A stretch of DNA of 64,000 nucleotides. Origin: Isoperla grammatica. Lineage: Eukaryota > Arthropoda > Insecta > Plecoptera > Perlodidae. The notes under the pieces were generated by a model. It did no database searches and was not told the origin of the DNA. It saw only the letters and a list, made by a program, of their open reading frames with translations. This document shows positions 1-12,175 of this stretch, piece after piece. Where the stretch lies: contig OX246749.1 of assembly GCA_945910005.1 (NCBI GenBank), positions 30,644,311 to 30,708,310 of the forward strand, written 5' to 3'. Numbering within the stretch: the stretch's first letter is position 1; every line of letters starts with the position of its first letter. The position numbers and the translations under genes are program-made.

Positions 1-1300
1 ACACAGCTCCCCCATTCTGAATTTCACTTTTAATACCAACTTTACTGCAGCAAAAGAAGGTACTGATCAATACATTAGTATATGATTTTCAAAGTAAACT
101 AACATACTAATAACTAATTTCTAAGTAGGGGTAATTGTATTTATTTTATATAGATTTTATTTAAGACTGTTAGTGTTAGTTTGTAGATACTGGTACTTGT
201 GTCCTTTTGTGGTATTATTGCATATTATTCTTTAATGTACTTTTGGTATGTACCATTGAGAACGCCATCCTTGACAGTCTGGCATCAACTTATGTACTAA
301 CAATGTTTCTCTACCACGAGGCTACTCACTGGGAACACCATCTGCACTTCCATTATCCTCTATTATACTTGACTGCATATTGCATTGAGCAAATACTGGG
401 GTAGGCCCAATAACGAACACCATACAAAGCATGATGTGTTAGGCGTGTATATATTAAAAACAGATGAGGCATCGAATTGGAGGCACATAGGGATTATTCA
501 ATTTGGCAATTCCTGTAGGACGCAGACGGAGACAACTTACTGTATGCCAATTGAGAAAGTATAGGAATTCAAATAATTAAAATATACATATTTTAGGCCT
601 AGGAAGGTATGGAGGGAATTATTATGTATGTCATAACTGGGTAATGACTTAATATATTTGTTCATATCCAAAGATAAAATGTTTAAAAACCTACCATGAG
701 CAGCAATCGTTATTGAGGGAATACAAGACCTATTTTAAAATATTATATTTAACTTAGAATTTGTTCATTTTCAGTAATGTACATATAAAATTCAATCTGT
801 GGGGTGTTGCCTGGGGCATTGAGGAAATACACTGACGTATTGTTTCTCATCACACTGCCCTAGGGTTTGGGTATATTTTAAATAGCCTACCCTGAGACAT
901 TCAATCACGACCCTGCAATGACTCATTGTACTATAAAAAAAACAGAATTCATAACGACCTATAGCAATCATGCATACATTCGTTAGCCTACTACTAGATC
1001 GAGGTAGAGTGAATCTACATGCAAGAAATAAAGAATCTGTATTTGTAGCTGTATCTACTAGGCACATGCATAGACCTAGGCCTAGCCTACGTGTAGGTGA
1101 TGGATGTACTGGCCTAGGCCTAGGCTAGGGGCCTTGGCGTAGGGCCTAGGGCAGTCATTTTAGGCCTACGAGAGGTGATCTAAAATAAATGTCTTTGACA
1201 CCATGTTGAATATTATTCAAGTAGGTACCAGAGGTACAAAGAACTAAGGTCAGGGTACCGTAGCATTTCCATTTTAATAAAATAATATTCAGTTAACTTA
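1..1300. other. AT-rich intergenic DNA, no gene recognised
   Basis: No exon with convincing coding character was found on either strand. Short open frames lack domain similarity or splice context. From about 1060 the sequence is dense in overlapping AGGCCTA/TAGGCCT heptamers, the dispersed motif seen throughout the window. Confidence 0.5.
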
Positions 1301-1301
1301 C

Positions 1302-1517
1302 CGTCTTCCACTGGGTGATTTCCTTCCTAGGGCCGACGCAGCCATGAAGAAGATTTTGAAGAGTTCTCCACAACTCCTGTTGTTTTGCGTTCGTAAACGT
1401 TACACTTAATTTATTTTGCACCATTTTCGGGTGCTCCGCAATAAACTGGACCATAAGAGACTTCTGCTCGTCAGTTATGTGCCCTGCAGTCTTACGTTTC
1501 TCGCTTGTGCCGTCCAT
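1302..1517 (-). CDS. First coding exon of a Myb/SANT-like DNA-binding protein
   Basis: Read on the minus strand, an ATG at 1517-1515 opens 72 codons that end at a consensus GTAAGT donor (1301-1296), phase 0. After a basic start (MDGTSEKRK) the peptide has the spacing of a Myb/SANT-like domain: DEQKSLMVQFIAEHP, then NAKQQELWRTLQNLL, then GPRKEITQWKT, with tryptophans in helices 1/2 and 3. This fold is the DNA-binding partner encoded by PIF/Harbinger transposons and by host genes derived from them. The remaining exons would lie at lower coordinates and are not seen, so this may be a host gene with its body outside the window or an orphan transposon exon. The domain is inferred by eye. Confidence 0.55.
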
Positions 1518-4256
1518 CTTTCGAAAATAGGTTGGAAAGACCGCGAAAATCGTAACTACGCCCCTTTTTATTACAATGCTTCTCATTGGCTAAAAAGCTG
1601 ACACATTCTGGTCCATAGCCGCTGGTGACGGAATGCCGCGTGGAATTGAATTTTCACTTCCGATAGTCGGAAACAAAACTCGAGACTACGACAATTCGGA
1701 ATTGCCATTTCATGCATGGAATCATAACGTCGAAAGTTGTGTTTCCACGTGGAATTCGAGACTCACCCCCTGAACCGCCTCCCCTAATGTAACACCCTAG
1801 CGTCGCCACTGGTTGCGTGTTTACTGTTTAGCGTCACCCTTCCTCGGGCCGCCGCCATTGCAATACCGGAAGAATACGGAATATGAAATATAATCATGCA
1901 AATATAGAAACTTTGTATGTTATTGTGTTGTATTATTTTAGTTTGCACTCGGTACAACTTACAACTTATTGAGTATAGTAAATTTTCAATATTACTTTGT
2001 GTGTGTCTTAATTATACTAGTACTAAAAAATAAGAAATCATTTTAAAACAATGTATGATTTGATATATTAATACTAATCTTTGCTGATGTGTTCGGCCGA
2101 AACACCTAGTTTAGGCAAATGTTAGTGATATTAATCACGCATATGTCGTTTTGCAATGTCAAAAAGATAAAATATAGTAAGATATTAACAAATTAACTAA
2201 TAGTATTTTCACGCCCAAACCGCTGCTTTTGAGGTGCAACCGCTGCACCCTGCATGTAAGTGGATGCTATGAATTTTCGTTCGGGGCACTTTCTATCTAA
2301 AAAGTTTATTTCTTTTTTTTTCTCACATTGTTGGTACATGTTCCAAAGGAACTCTCGTAAAAATCCGATCATTAGTTTTTCAACAATTGAAGTTGAGAGA
2401 AAAATAAGAAATTTTGCTCACTTTTCGTTTTTTTGCGTGAAGTGTTATAACAAGTAAACTATTGGGCCTATAATTTTGAAATAACCTTTATGATGACTAT
2501 TGGCATGTTAACTAAATATGCTTTTCCATAAGTTTTTCCTTCAGAATGAATAGTATAACAGCTAGAACGAGATAAGTGAACAACGTTGCAGCGATACCGC
2601 CAATGTCACGCAGAGAAGTTAACCCGACATGGCCGCCACATTGGCCAGTGACGTCACTTTCGAACGTCCTTGAGAGTGCGAATACGCAGCAGTAGTGTTC
2701 AACAAATCCCTTGTGTGTTATGTACCGCCCGCCGACAGAGAGGCCACCGCCGGGGTCAGCTTATGCTCGCTCTCTGCAGGGGAAGGGGGCGCATGTGACA
2801 TGAGTCATGAATCAGGCCAACCACATTTGAAATTCGATATCCAAATAAAAATATCCTCCTTCCACGAAATTGCAATAAGTTACTGTGCAGCCAGCCTCTA
2901 TGAACGTTTGAAAGAATAAATGGAATTAGTACTGTAAAATGCATTTAATTCATAAGTTGACCATTTTTTCACGGGAGGAGATCGTACTTCCGTCCCCCCT
3001 GTGCTTGCACAGGGGGGTCGATTTACCCCCTGCCCCTGTTTCGACGCCCCTGATTGGAAATTGAGGTTAAAAGACGACTGCAGTTTAGCGCAGAGCTTTC
3101 AAGATAGGTACCTTACTCCTCACATGCGCACAACTGGGGTGAAAATAGCAACGAACTTCTTCCAGACACTTCCGGGTACAAAGTAGAGGCAACCCTGTAA
3201 TTAGCTTCTATTTGGAACTTAAGTGAGACCGACATTTAAAATGCTATTTGCATCCAAGTTATTTTCACCCAACTCGTGTGTGTCCAGCATTCAAATTGCT
3301 ATTTGCACCGAAGTGCACGGCTCCTGAAGGTTGCTTTCAAGTTCTAAGTCCTGCGACCGCGCCTAGGTCCTGATTTATTTAGGACCTAGGCCTAGCCCTC
3401 ACCCCTTAAGGAACCATTTAGGCCTAAGTCTGCAGCCTAAGGCTGACAGCCCGCTGGCACACAACTAGGCCCTACGCTTATGGGGCCCCTATATTTGCTG
3501 GCCGGCCTAAGGCCCACCCAAGACCCACACACAACTAGGCCTAGGCCATGCTTAATGTAGGGCTTAGGCCTAGCCCTCACCATTTAGGTCCAGGCCTAGG
3601 CCTACAGCCTAGGGTCAATGGGCCCACAGGTACACAAATAGGTTCTAGGCTTATGGGGCCCCTAGACGTAGGCTAGGGCTGGTTATTATACTATTAAGTC
3701 TAAGCCTAGGCCAGCCTACAAGAGCTAGACTCAGGGCTTCACTGCACTATGCACAAGAAAGAAAATCGAAGTCGGCCGCCTTGACCGCGCACGAGCGCAT
3801 GCGCTGAACTTTGATGAAAATAGCAAACAACACTACTGCAAGCACTCTTCAGTTGGGTCAAAGTAGAATATGTTCATTTTGGAAGCACTCTTGCGCATGC
3901 GCAGAACTTGGGTGAGAAAAGCATTTTAAATGTTGGGTCCACCCAACTTGGATGCAAACAGACACTCTGATCTGATGTAGGCCTAGGCCCAACTAGGCCT
4001 ATACGTCGACCGGAAATATCTATGATTCGGCCTGTTAAATAGAAACTAGACCTCTTTTTAACTCCATAATCTGACATTCTACCGTATATTGTTATGAAAA
4101 CATTTTTTCGTTAACCGTAACGTAACTTGTTTACTTCATGAACGATGTTGCCACAAATCTATGACTTTCAATTCGCATCGAAGTTTGTGGATATTCCACG
4201 TTTCACCTCGATCGGAGTCTCCAACGCTTTCGTGAGACACACAAACAAAGAACCAG
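1518..4256. other. Repeat-rich intergenic DNA
   Basis: No coding exon could be supported. 2829-2976 is one copy of a dispersed repeat whose second copy lies at 11107-11253; both are followed by a pyrimidine-rich tail and a GACG-type boundary. 3360-3720 is unusually dense in AGGCCTA motifs. Part of 3240-3330 and 3900-3965 carry related words (ATTTTAAATG, CATCCAAGTT) in opposite orientation, which suggests remnants of an inverted-repeat element. Confidence 0.4.
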
Positions 4257-7200
4257 GGCCTGGATTTACGAAAGTGCCTAACTTAGGACGTCTTAGCGTT
4301 AGGATTTGCCTAAGATAAGACACTCTTAAGACACTGCTAGGACGTCTTAACTAGGCGTCCTAAGTTAAGTCACGGCCTTTTCTCAAAGATTCTTAACAAC
4401 GTCTTAGCGATGTCCTAAGGATTAGGACACACGTCATAGGTGACGTCATTGTTGGATGCACTCTTGACCAATAACAATCAAAATATTTAAAATAGTTCGA
4501 AATTCGAATATTTTATTCTTTGGAACGTAATTAAATACTTGTTCCACTCAACTTGTCAGTTATAATAATAGCGGGTTTTATTGTGATAGGATATGTAATA
4601 ACAAAAAGAGTTATAAAATAAATACATATATTAAATGAATATATTAATTAAATAAATTATAAAAACAATGTTAACGAATAAGTAAAACAAGTAACAAATA
4701 GGTAATAATAATTTTTAGTTGGTTACTATTAGAAGTTACTGTTAACAAATTTCCTTCATAAAGTCTTCAATCATAACTTTAAATCAATATGTCTGTGTCA
4801 AGTGTGTGACAATTTTTTGGGCTTAATATTAATTGTTTATATAAACATAACTGTGCATGGCAATATGTGACAGTATCTGGGCCCAATTATGATCCTAAAA
4901 TAATTAATTGTATGTTGGCCTACCATACTATCTAAAAAACCAGAAAAATTAATCTGAATTGATCATTAACATTATATTAGGAATTATAGTATTATTAAAG
5001 AGATTTAGAATTTACTTCACAATAGTAAGCTGATGTAAATAGGTATAGTTAAAATAAATTTAAGAGTTGCCTTAAGGCCTACTTATGACCTAATAAATTT
5101 AAACAGTTGTGTGAAACATTTGAATATCATCATTGATAACTGGTAGAATGAATCTTGGAAATTCCACCAGGGTAGTATGACAATTATAGTGTAAGTGTGA
5201 TCATCAGAACTAAAATATTTTAAACAAACCATACTTTGGTTTCTTGTTTACATATTGTTTCCTATGAAACATAAGGTGAGATACTTTCTTTTAGGTACAT
5301 AATAATGCACCATTACCATCAAAATGCACCTAATCCTAACTTAATTGAAGTAAATTCATGGTGACTAGTGAGGTAATCATATGACAAAATGGGAGAGTAG
5401 ATTGTGCATTTAAATCAATGTATTTGTTCTGAAATTTTACAGTCAGTCAAATAAAACAGATTATAATGAGACCAATTAGTAGACAATTTGATTTTTTTTA
5501 AATGTTTAAAATATTTGAAATTTTGTTTCATTTGTTAATTCGAAGGTGTCTCTCTAAAAATTATGAGAAGTTCATGGACTCAGTGTCCATAGGTTTCCAA
5601 ATTAAAAAAGCAGTAAAAACACTTCTCAAAGATCAATTATACACATGGTACCACTAACCAGAACTACCCAATATTTACTTTCCTTGGCTATGTTTTTGGG
5701 GGGATGAAAGGAATTATAGTTTGGAATCATAAACATGCATTTCCAATAAAAGAACTTAAAAGTGACTTGCAAGTTATACTTTATACTTGTACTTTCAAGA
5801 AAATAACATTTAGATGACTGAATGGCAGTGTAGTGTGGATTACCAATCACAATAATGACTGAAATTCAAACAAAATATAGATATGTAGGCCTATAATGAT
5901 TTCTCACCATACAATTAGTTTGTTGAACAATTCTAACAAAAAAATATTATACATTTTTAGATGTTACATTTTACTTTTGATGAGAATGTATGCTTAGCAG
6001 AGTATAACTTTCTAAAATTTTCAATAATATTGCACCCAAGTAGTTGAAATGCATTTCCCCAGTCTTACAGAGATACGAGTACATACAAAAACTACAAGCT
6101 ACCAACTAACTGCAAATATATTTTATAATGTACGGTACAATAAACATTCAAGTCATGTGCATCTTCTTTCAACACACCACCACAATAGAATCTGAAACTA
6201 ATTGAAAATAATTTTTTGAATCTTTCTTTCTTAATTTTGCTTATGTGTATGAGTGATAGAAACTACAAATCACTCAATTATTTCATCCTTGTTGATACTT
6301 TCCACAATATCACACCATGCTCACATCACTGTTACATTTTTTAGTAGATATGTAACAAAAATTATTGTTTAACAAAATGTACTGGGCCTATACACCAACA
6401 CAACAATACAATATTATTTAAAAATACAAAAAATATAACAATTTATAGAAATTTAAAAGATAAATAGTTTGTGTTGAAATTAAATGTGAAAAATGAAAAA
6501 GAATAAACAAAATTTAGATAATTTAAGAGCCGATAGTGCATAGAGTTCAAACAGACAGACAATAATGTTAAATTTTGCTAATTTAGGATCTGTATGCTGG
6601 CTAGAAATGGGTTTGTTCTTATATAAGCCTTGTATTATGTTGGAAGTTATAACAGATAAGGCTACCATTGTATGAATTTAACAAAAGTAAAAAAATTACC
6701 ATTTATTGATTTAAAATATATGAATTCATGAGACATTTATAGTTCAGCATTGAAACCAAGTGAAGACATATTGTTCGAGTAATGTACCTGTTTCAAGGGA
6801 GCTAATGTTGAACTGGACCACTAAATGCAGGTTGCGACTTAATTTTGAACGTTACGTTAAACGGTAAATGAGTCGTAAATGTTAAATTAAAAATATTTTT
6901 GTGCAAGATATCCATTTTAGTATCAACCAATGAATATACCCTTATACTACCAACATATAGAGCCAACATTCATGTGATATGTGTGCATAACTAACAGTAG
7001 GCCTAATAGTAAAAATAACAACCGGTAGGTAAATAGACTTCGAAGATATAGCATATTTTCTATTCAGAGAGCCTACTATAATCTTCAATACATGTTTAGG
7101 AGCACGTTTATGAGTCTGTAGTAGCTAGCAGGAGCAATATGTGTACAGTTGTACCATACACTTATTTTTGTTTTATAAACAATCCTACAAAATTGAGAAT

Positions 7201-8217
7201 ATTTAAGTTTGACATAGTGTGAACCAACTTTCAAGTACACGATATTTAACCTATAGGGCCTACCTCTAATGCTAGGACCACTACAACCAGCCAGACTCCA
7301 CTGTCTATTACTACAGTAGGTATAGGGTTAGCCTATAGCATTAGCAGAGGTGTGGTAGTGCCTGTAGGCATAGGCCAAAATTTGTAAGATGGGCTACAGG
7401 CCTATGCCCTACTGGTAGGAGATTATTTGGAATGGTAGATTATTATGTATATGTAATGAGTGCAATATAATGTAGGCCCTATATACATGTAATGTAATAG
7501 GCCTGTGTATACATATTTTTAAGAGCACGTTTAGGCCTAGGCCTATGACTCAGAAGTAGCCAGCAGGATACATACTGCCTCTGTAAAGCCACATTAACTG
7601 GGTTTCACCCATTATGATCGTAGGGTAGGGGTATATATGCTAGGGTCTAGGCCAAGCACGAAGGCTTAGCTAGGCCCTAGACCCACACGTTTGGGGCGCC
7701 TAGCGTAGGCCTAGGCCTATGCCCCAGAGACCTGAACATGAGCCACAGCCACAAGTGCCTTCATTCAAAGCAGTTCTTATTTCAATTTACATTGGTAGGG
7801 CCTACCTTATTTCGAAGCAAGTAGGCCTAGTAGGGCCCAAGCAGGTGGTCTGCCAGGTGTCAAATGTGAGGTTAGGTTAGTCATTTCTCTCGGGAAACAA
7901 AATATTGCCTAATAATTCATGAACATCATTCCTGACGTTTTTTCGCGTCCATAGATACCCCATTTATTACGATTTATATCTGAAAACTCTTTTAAATACA
8001 GTTTTAAAATCTCTAACGATTCGCTGGGCGTGTCCTAACCACAGCCTTCTCGAACGTCGGTTCAATCCGCGCGGATTGACCCGTCGAGAAGGCTGTGGTC
8101 CTAACTTAGGACCTAGCACTGAGCACTTTGGAGAATAGCGCCTAAAATTTTTCGAGAATAGCAATCACGTGACTTTTAGGACGTCTTAGCAGTTAGGCAC
8201 CTTCGTGAATCCTGGCC
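4257..8217. mobile_element. Harbinger/ISL2EU-like element with CAG target duplication
   Basis: The left end GGCCTGGATTTACGAAAGTG and the right end (inverse of CACCTTCGTGAATCCTGGCC) are imperfect terminal inverted repeats continuing into TGCCTAACT. A direct CAG flanks both sides (4254-4256 and 8218-8220); 3-bp CWG duplications are typical of Harbinger/ISL2EU families. Subterminal DNA is packed with AGGACGTCTTAG and CCTAAG words. The ~3.9-kb interior is AT-rich with no transposase frame, so the copy is non-autonomous or decayed. A smaller inverted pair lies near the right end (8038-8099). Confidence 0.6.
8038..8099. repeat. Short inverted repeat inside the Harbinger-like element
   Basis: ACCACAGCCTTCTCGA at 8038 is the inverse of TCGAGAAGGCTGTGGT at 8084-8099. 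The arms also share the inner words CAATCCGCG/CGCGGATTG. The GC-rich hairpin stands out from the AT-rich interior of the surrounding element. Confidence 0.6.
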
Positions 8218-8366
8218 CAGGGATTACCAGCAGAGGTGGCTGTACAACTACAGTTCCGAAGCCATATGCAAACTTCTGTCCGTGAGATGCTAGGCCTGGC
8301 CTAGCGTCACTCACTTGAGAAGACAGTGGGCAACATTTATACAGATACAACAGAAAACACTCTTAC

Positions 8367-8609
8367 CGATTGCTCTTCTTTTTTCTTCCTAAATACTTTC
8401 AAGGACACTTTCGCCCGCTTGGTACGTTTTCTGCCACGACCCGGATTCTTTATCTTATTATTCCCCATGTTTGTAAGAATGGCACTGGACTGTCGGGTTC
8501 CAGCGTTCGACGGCGACTGTAGACTAGAGCAAGTTCGTGCGAAATAGTTCGCGACAACACCGTTGTCGCTGCCGCTGCCGCCCAAGCCCAAGGCACTGTG
8601 TTTGGCCAC
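8367..8609 (-). CDS. Possible first coding exon of a basic nuclear protein (hypothetical)
   Basis: On the minus strand an ATG at 8609-8607 opens 81 codons ending in phase 0 at a GTAAGA donor (8366-8361). The peptide is rich in Ser/Gly/Asn at first. It then becomes strongly basic (NPGRGRKRTKRAKVSLK, then FRKKKEE), as a nuclear localisation signal would be. The stretch is CpG-rich relative to its surroundings, consistent with a 5' exon. No domain is recognised and no second exon was found in the lower-coordinate transposon DNA. It could be a chance open frame; the splice donor and composition are the only support. Confidence 0.3.
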
Positions 8610-8924
8610 TGAGCGCGCTAGTGAGATCGATTGAAGCGCTCATGTGTCAGACTGGCGCACTTCGGTTATGAAAACATTGCACCGTAGCAATGGAAAACCA
8701 CGCGGGAGGTACGAAGTGTATCGTCATTAAACACAGGCTACGAGTACTTTGTAAATCGTTTTACACACTTCCTACCAAATGACTGCAGTGTATACATTTA
8801 GTACATTCACTACTATTTTATATTATTAGAATAAGTCATTGTTAGTTTGCAAGTTAGCTACTACACTACTAGTTACTAGAACCCTACAATAATATACTAC
8901 TATTTTTGTAAAAAAAAAAAAAAA

Positions 8925-9174
8925 AAACAATCATATACTACTATTTTTGTATTGTATCAGTACAGTACATATATTCAACTTAACTATTTTATGCAGGGTA
9001 CCTTAATAAAACACTTCTACTATGTAAATCGTATATACACATTTCCTATTTAAAAGTGTATACGATTAGTACCTTTATCTATGCTACCATTTCATGTTGT
9101 GTATAAACTTACAATCTTATGTACATATTTAAGATATGAGAATAAAATGGATTTTTGATTTCATTTGATTTAAG
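8925..9174. other. AT-rich DNA upstream of exon 9175-9327
   Basis: Contains an A-homopolymer at about 8911-8927, repeated TATACTACTATTTTTGTA words on both sides of it, and at its end a branch/pyrimidine context leading to the AG at 9173-9174. No coding signal was seen. Confidence 0.4.
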
Positions 9175-9327
9175 GCAAAGCAATCTTTTATTGAAGGGCA
9201 AGGATTATTTAAATCTGGCCATGTTTTTGATTTGACGGAATCTCGAGATGGTGTGGTTAATTTCATAACGTCGAAAGTGTTAAGGCAGACGTCAGTGAGT
9301 TTGACGCCCTATGATGTTAAAATTGAA
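9175..9327 (+). CDS. Internal exon resembling SWIM/YqaJ-associated invertebrate proteins
   Basis: A phase 0-0 exon of 51 codons lies between an acceptor (TTTGATTTAAG) and a consensus GTAAGT donor. The peptide reads EGQGLFKSGHVFDLTES in its first half and a hydrophobic VLRQTSVSLTPYDVKIE at its end. The order G-x-x-L/F-x-x-GHV followed by a beta-rich YxVxI strand resembles the region before the zinc-chelating segment in SWIM-type/YqaJ recombinase-like proteins, which are common in marine invertebrate genomes, often as mobile-derived multigene families. The chelating Cys/His residues would be in a neighbouring exon. The family assignment is tentative; that this is a real exon is better supported. 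Confidence 0.45.
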
Positions 9328-9375
9328 GTAAGTATTGTATATTTTATTTTATGTGTTGTGGTTTATACCTAGTAA

Positions 9376-10185
9376 GGTAATGGTACGGTATCGCTGATCG
9401 CGTTTCGTACTCACTTTTTTCTGTATTCCTTTGCGATATTGATCATGTGCGCAGTACATAATTGTTATTTCATGTTTTATCTGTAAGCTCCAGTTATTTT
9501 CTACCCAAATACTATCTTCTTTCAAATTAAATTATCATTTTGAAGTTGCATCGATTTGACAACACAATCACGTTAAATATGACAATATGGCGGACGTGCG
9601 AGAGCGCAGCTGTTTGGAGTACACAGGAAAAGTGAAGGCCTAACTACCTGACATCCCACGAAAGCTGGGACAGGTTAGGGGGTCAATTATATTATGTTGA
9701 ATTGACTGGGCCTATGCCTAGGCCTAGCTGCCTGACATCCCACGAAAGTTGGGACAGGTTGTCAGGATGTCTAGGCGTAGGCCCAGCCAATTCAACATAA
9801 TATAATTGACCCCCTAACCTGTCCCAAATTTCGTGGGATATCAGGCAGCTAGGCCCAGTCAATTCAACATAATATAATTGACTCCCTAACCTGTCCCAAC
9901 TTTCGTGGGATGTCAGGTAGCTAGGCCTAGGCCTTCAAACTTCCTGTGTGCTCCAAACAGCTTCGCCCTCGCACATACGCCATATTGCCATATTTAATAA
10001 CGTCAAATCGATGCAACTTCAAAACGATAATTTAATATGAAAAAAGATAGTATTTGTATTGAAAATCACTGGAGCTTACAGATAAATCATGAAATAACAA
10101 GTATGTACTGCGCACATGATCAATATCGCAAAGGAATACAAAAAAAGTGCGTACGAAACGCGATCAGCGATACCGTACCATTACC
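9376..10185. repeat. ~810-bp imperfect palindrome (foldback element)
   Basis: The left edge GGTAATGGTACGGTATCGCT is the inverse of the right edge ending CCGTACCATTACC, and complementarity continues inward through the CGCGTTTCGTAC, GATCATGTGCGCAGTACATA and CTGTAAGCTCCAGT segments. The centre (9640-9930) holds four related copies, in both orientations, of a ~90-bp module with CCTGACATCCCACGAAAG and TCAATTATATTATGTTGAAT words. No transposase frame. It looks like a foldback MITE with internal inverted duplications. Confidence 0.7.
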
Positions 10186-11767
10186 AAAGTGAGGTATACT
10201 GAAAGAAAAATCATTGTTGCATTCTGTGGACAGAAAGGCCTAGCATATGGGTAGGCCTAGGCTAGGCTCGTAAACTTGTAAAAGTGAACGCTTATCAATG
10301 TATTTTGGTACCGATTTGTGCAGCCAACAATACAACAACCTTTGTTGCCACTTCTTGCTGCCCCTTTAGCCATAACTAATAATGTATCATACAATTACGC
10401 AACAATTATTGGAAGAAACAATCTCAATTACATGTAAACGCCTTTTAATGACAGCTGGTAGGCCGAAGCGTGATCTTGTTTTGTTTCTTTCCTTCCCGAA
10501 CTGCAAAATTCTGCCACTGCACGCGCTGTATGTACTAACGCACGGTGCCTTCAATGTGAAAACGACGCCATCTTTTGTGCAAGCCCGAAGTTTGTTCACA
10601 GGTAAGGTAACAGTCTGGCTATGCAGCCAGGTGTATTGGAATATCTTTACGCATAGCCCATCATTACTTATACCCGCGCTCACTCAAGCAGTCGTTACCC
10701 GTTGCGAACAAGAAAAAAGTTAAGCTACATTACACTAAGGTTATATTGGGTTTGATTAGGTTAGGTTAGGTAAGGTTAGGTTACGATAAGTTAGGTTAGG
10801 CCTACGTTAGGTTAGTAGGTCAAGGTGGTTTTGTTCGACTTTTGGCCATCAGTTCGAACGGCGAGATAAACAATTCTTGTCCCAAGCAAGGTACATTTTC
10901 TCTCGGAAAACATCTCTTAATCGTGTTGTAAAAGTGTTTGGGGTCCTAGCTGGGTCTATGCCGGTCACGTGAGTGTGTTTTCAATTTCAATTTCTGTTGA
11001 TTATTACACGTAGGACTTGTTGATAAAATGTTCAAAAGCGTATTCTCAGAGACAGCTCCACGCTCAAATTATTTCTGATAGTTATATTTGAAAATGGCCT
11101 CCCCGAAATTCAATTTCCAAATAAAAATTTTCTCCTTCGACGAACTTTCCCAAAGTTACCGTGCAGCCACTTCTGTGATCGTTTGAAAGAATAAATGGAA
11201 TTGGGACTGTAAAATGTATTTTATTCATAAGTTGTCAATTTTTTCAAGAGGGGCGAGACAGTACTCTCGCCCCTCCACACCCCCCCCCCCCCCCTCCATG
11301 TTCCGACGAGCCCTGCCCATAAATGATTTAGCTAACTAGGATTTGCCCAAGAGTTAAGCATCTTTGTGAATCCAGGCCCAGCACTTTAAACATGGACTTT
11401 TGTATCGAAGAGATACGATATCTATAAGAAAGGGCATAACATTATCTGGGGAACGATTATATTCTGTGTTCGGAGTGATCAACTCGAAGTTCGTGTCACA
11501 GCGCATCTCTGGTGTCCGCGCGTGACTCTTACAGCCTTAATAACATACTGCTTGAAGATGAAGCTTGCCCAAAATAAATTAACTGAAAAGTTCGTTTACG
11601 TCGTTTACCCAAGAATTAATCGGATTCGTAAATGTAACTACTGAGATCAAACCAGATAGGGGTCGGGGGCGACAGCCCCAGCGGAGGCGTTTTATCATAT
11701 ATGACGTTTTAAACGCCTGGGAACACGTTTCAGAATCGGACACTGTCATAGAGTAAGTTTAAGAAAA
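10186..11767. other. Intergenic DNA with transposon remnants
   Basis: No exon was convincingly supported. 10382-10723 has overlapping open frames on both strands without domain similarity. 10754-10820 is a degenerate GGTTA (TTAGG-type) tract. 11107-11253 is the second copy of the repeat at 2829-2976, followed by a poly-C run at 11280-11295. At about 11353-11385 a lone TIR (GCATCTTTGTGAATCCAGGCC then CAG) matches the right end of the Harbinger-like element at 4257-8217. Confidence 0.45.
10754..10820 (+). repeat. Degenerate TTAGG interstitial tract
   Basis: Around ten GGTTA units, interrupted by GGTAA, CGATAA and AGGCCTA variants. TTAGG resembles the arthropod-type telomere pentamer, but the tract is short and internal, so it says little about the organism's telomere. 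Confidence 0.5.

Positions 11768-12175
<408 letters not shown>

Noticed and set aside
10382..10723. Overlapping ~100-codon frames on both strands
   Set aside because: No domain similarity, no clear start or splice context, and neither strand has better coding character.
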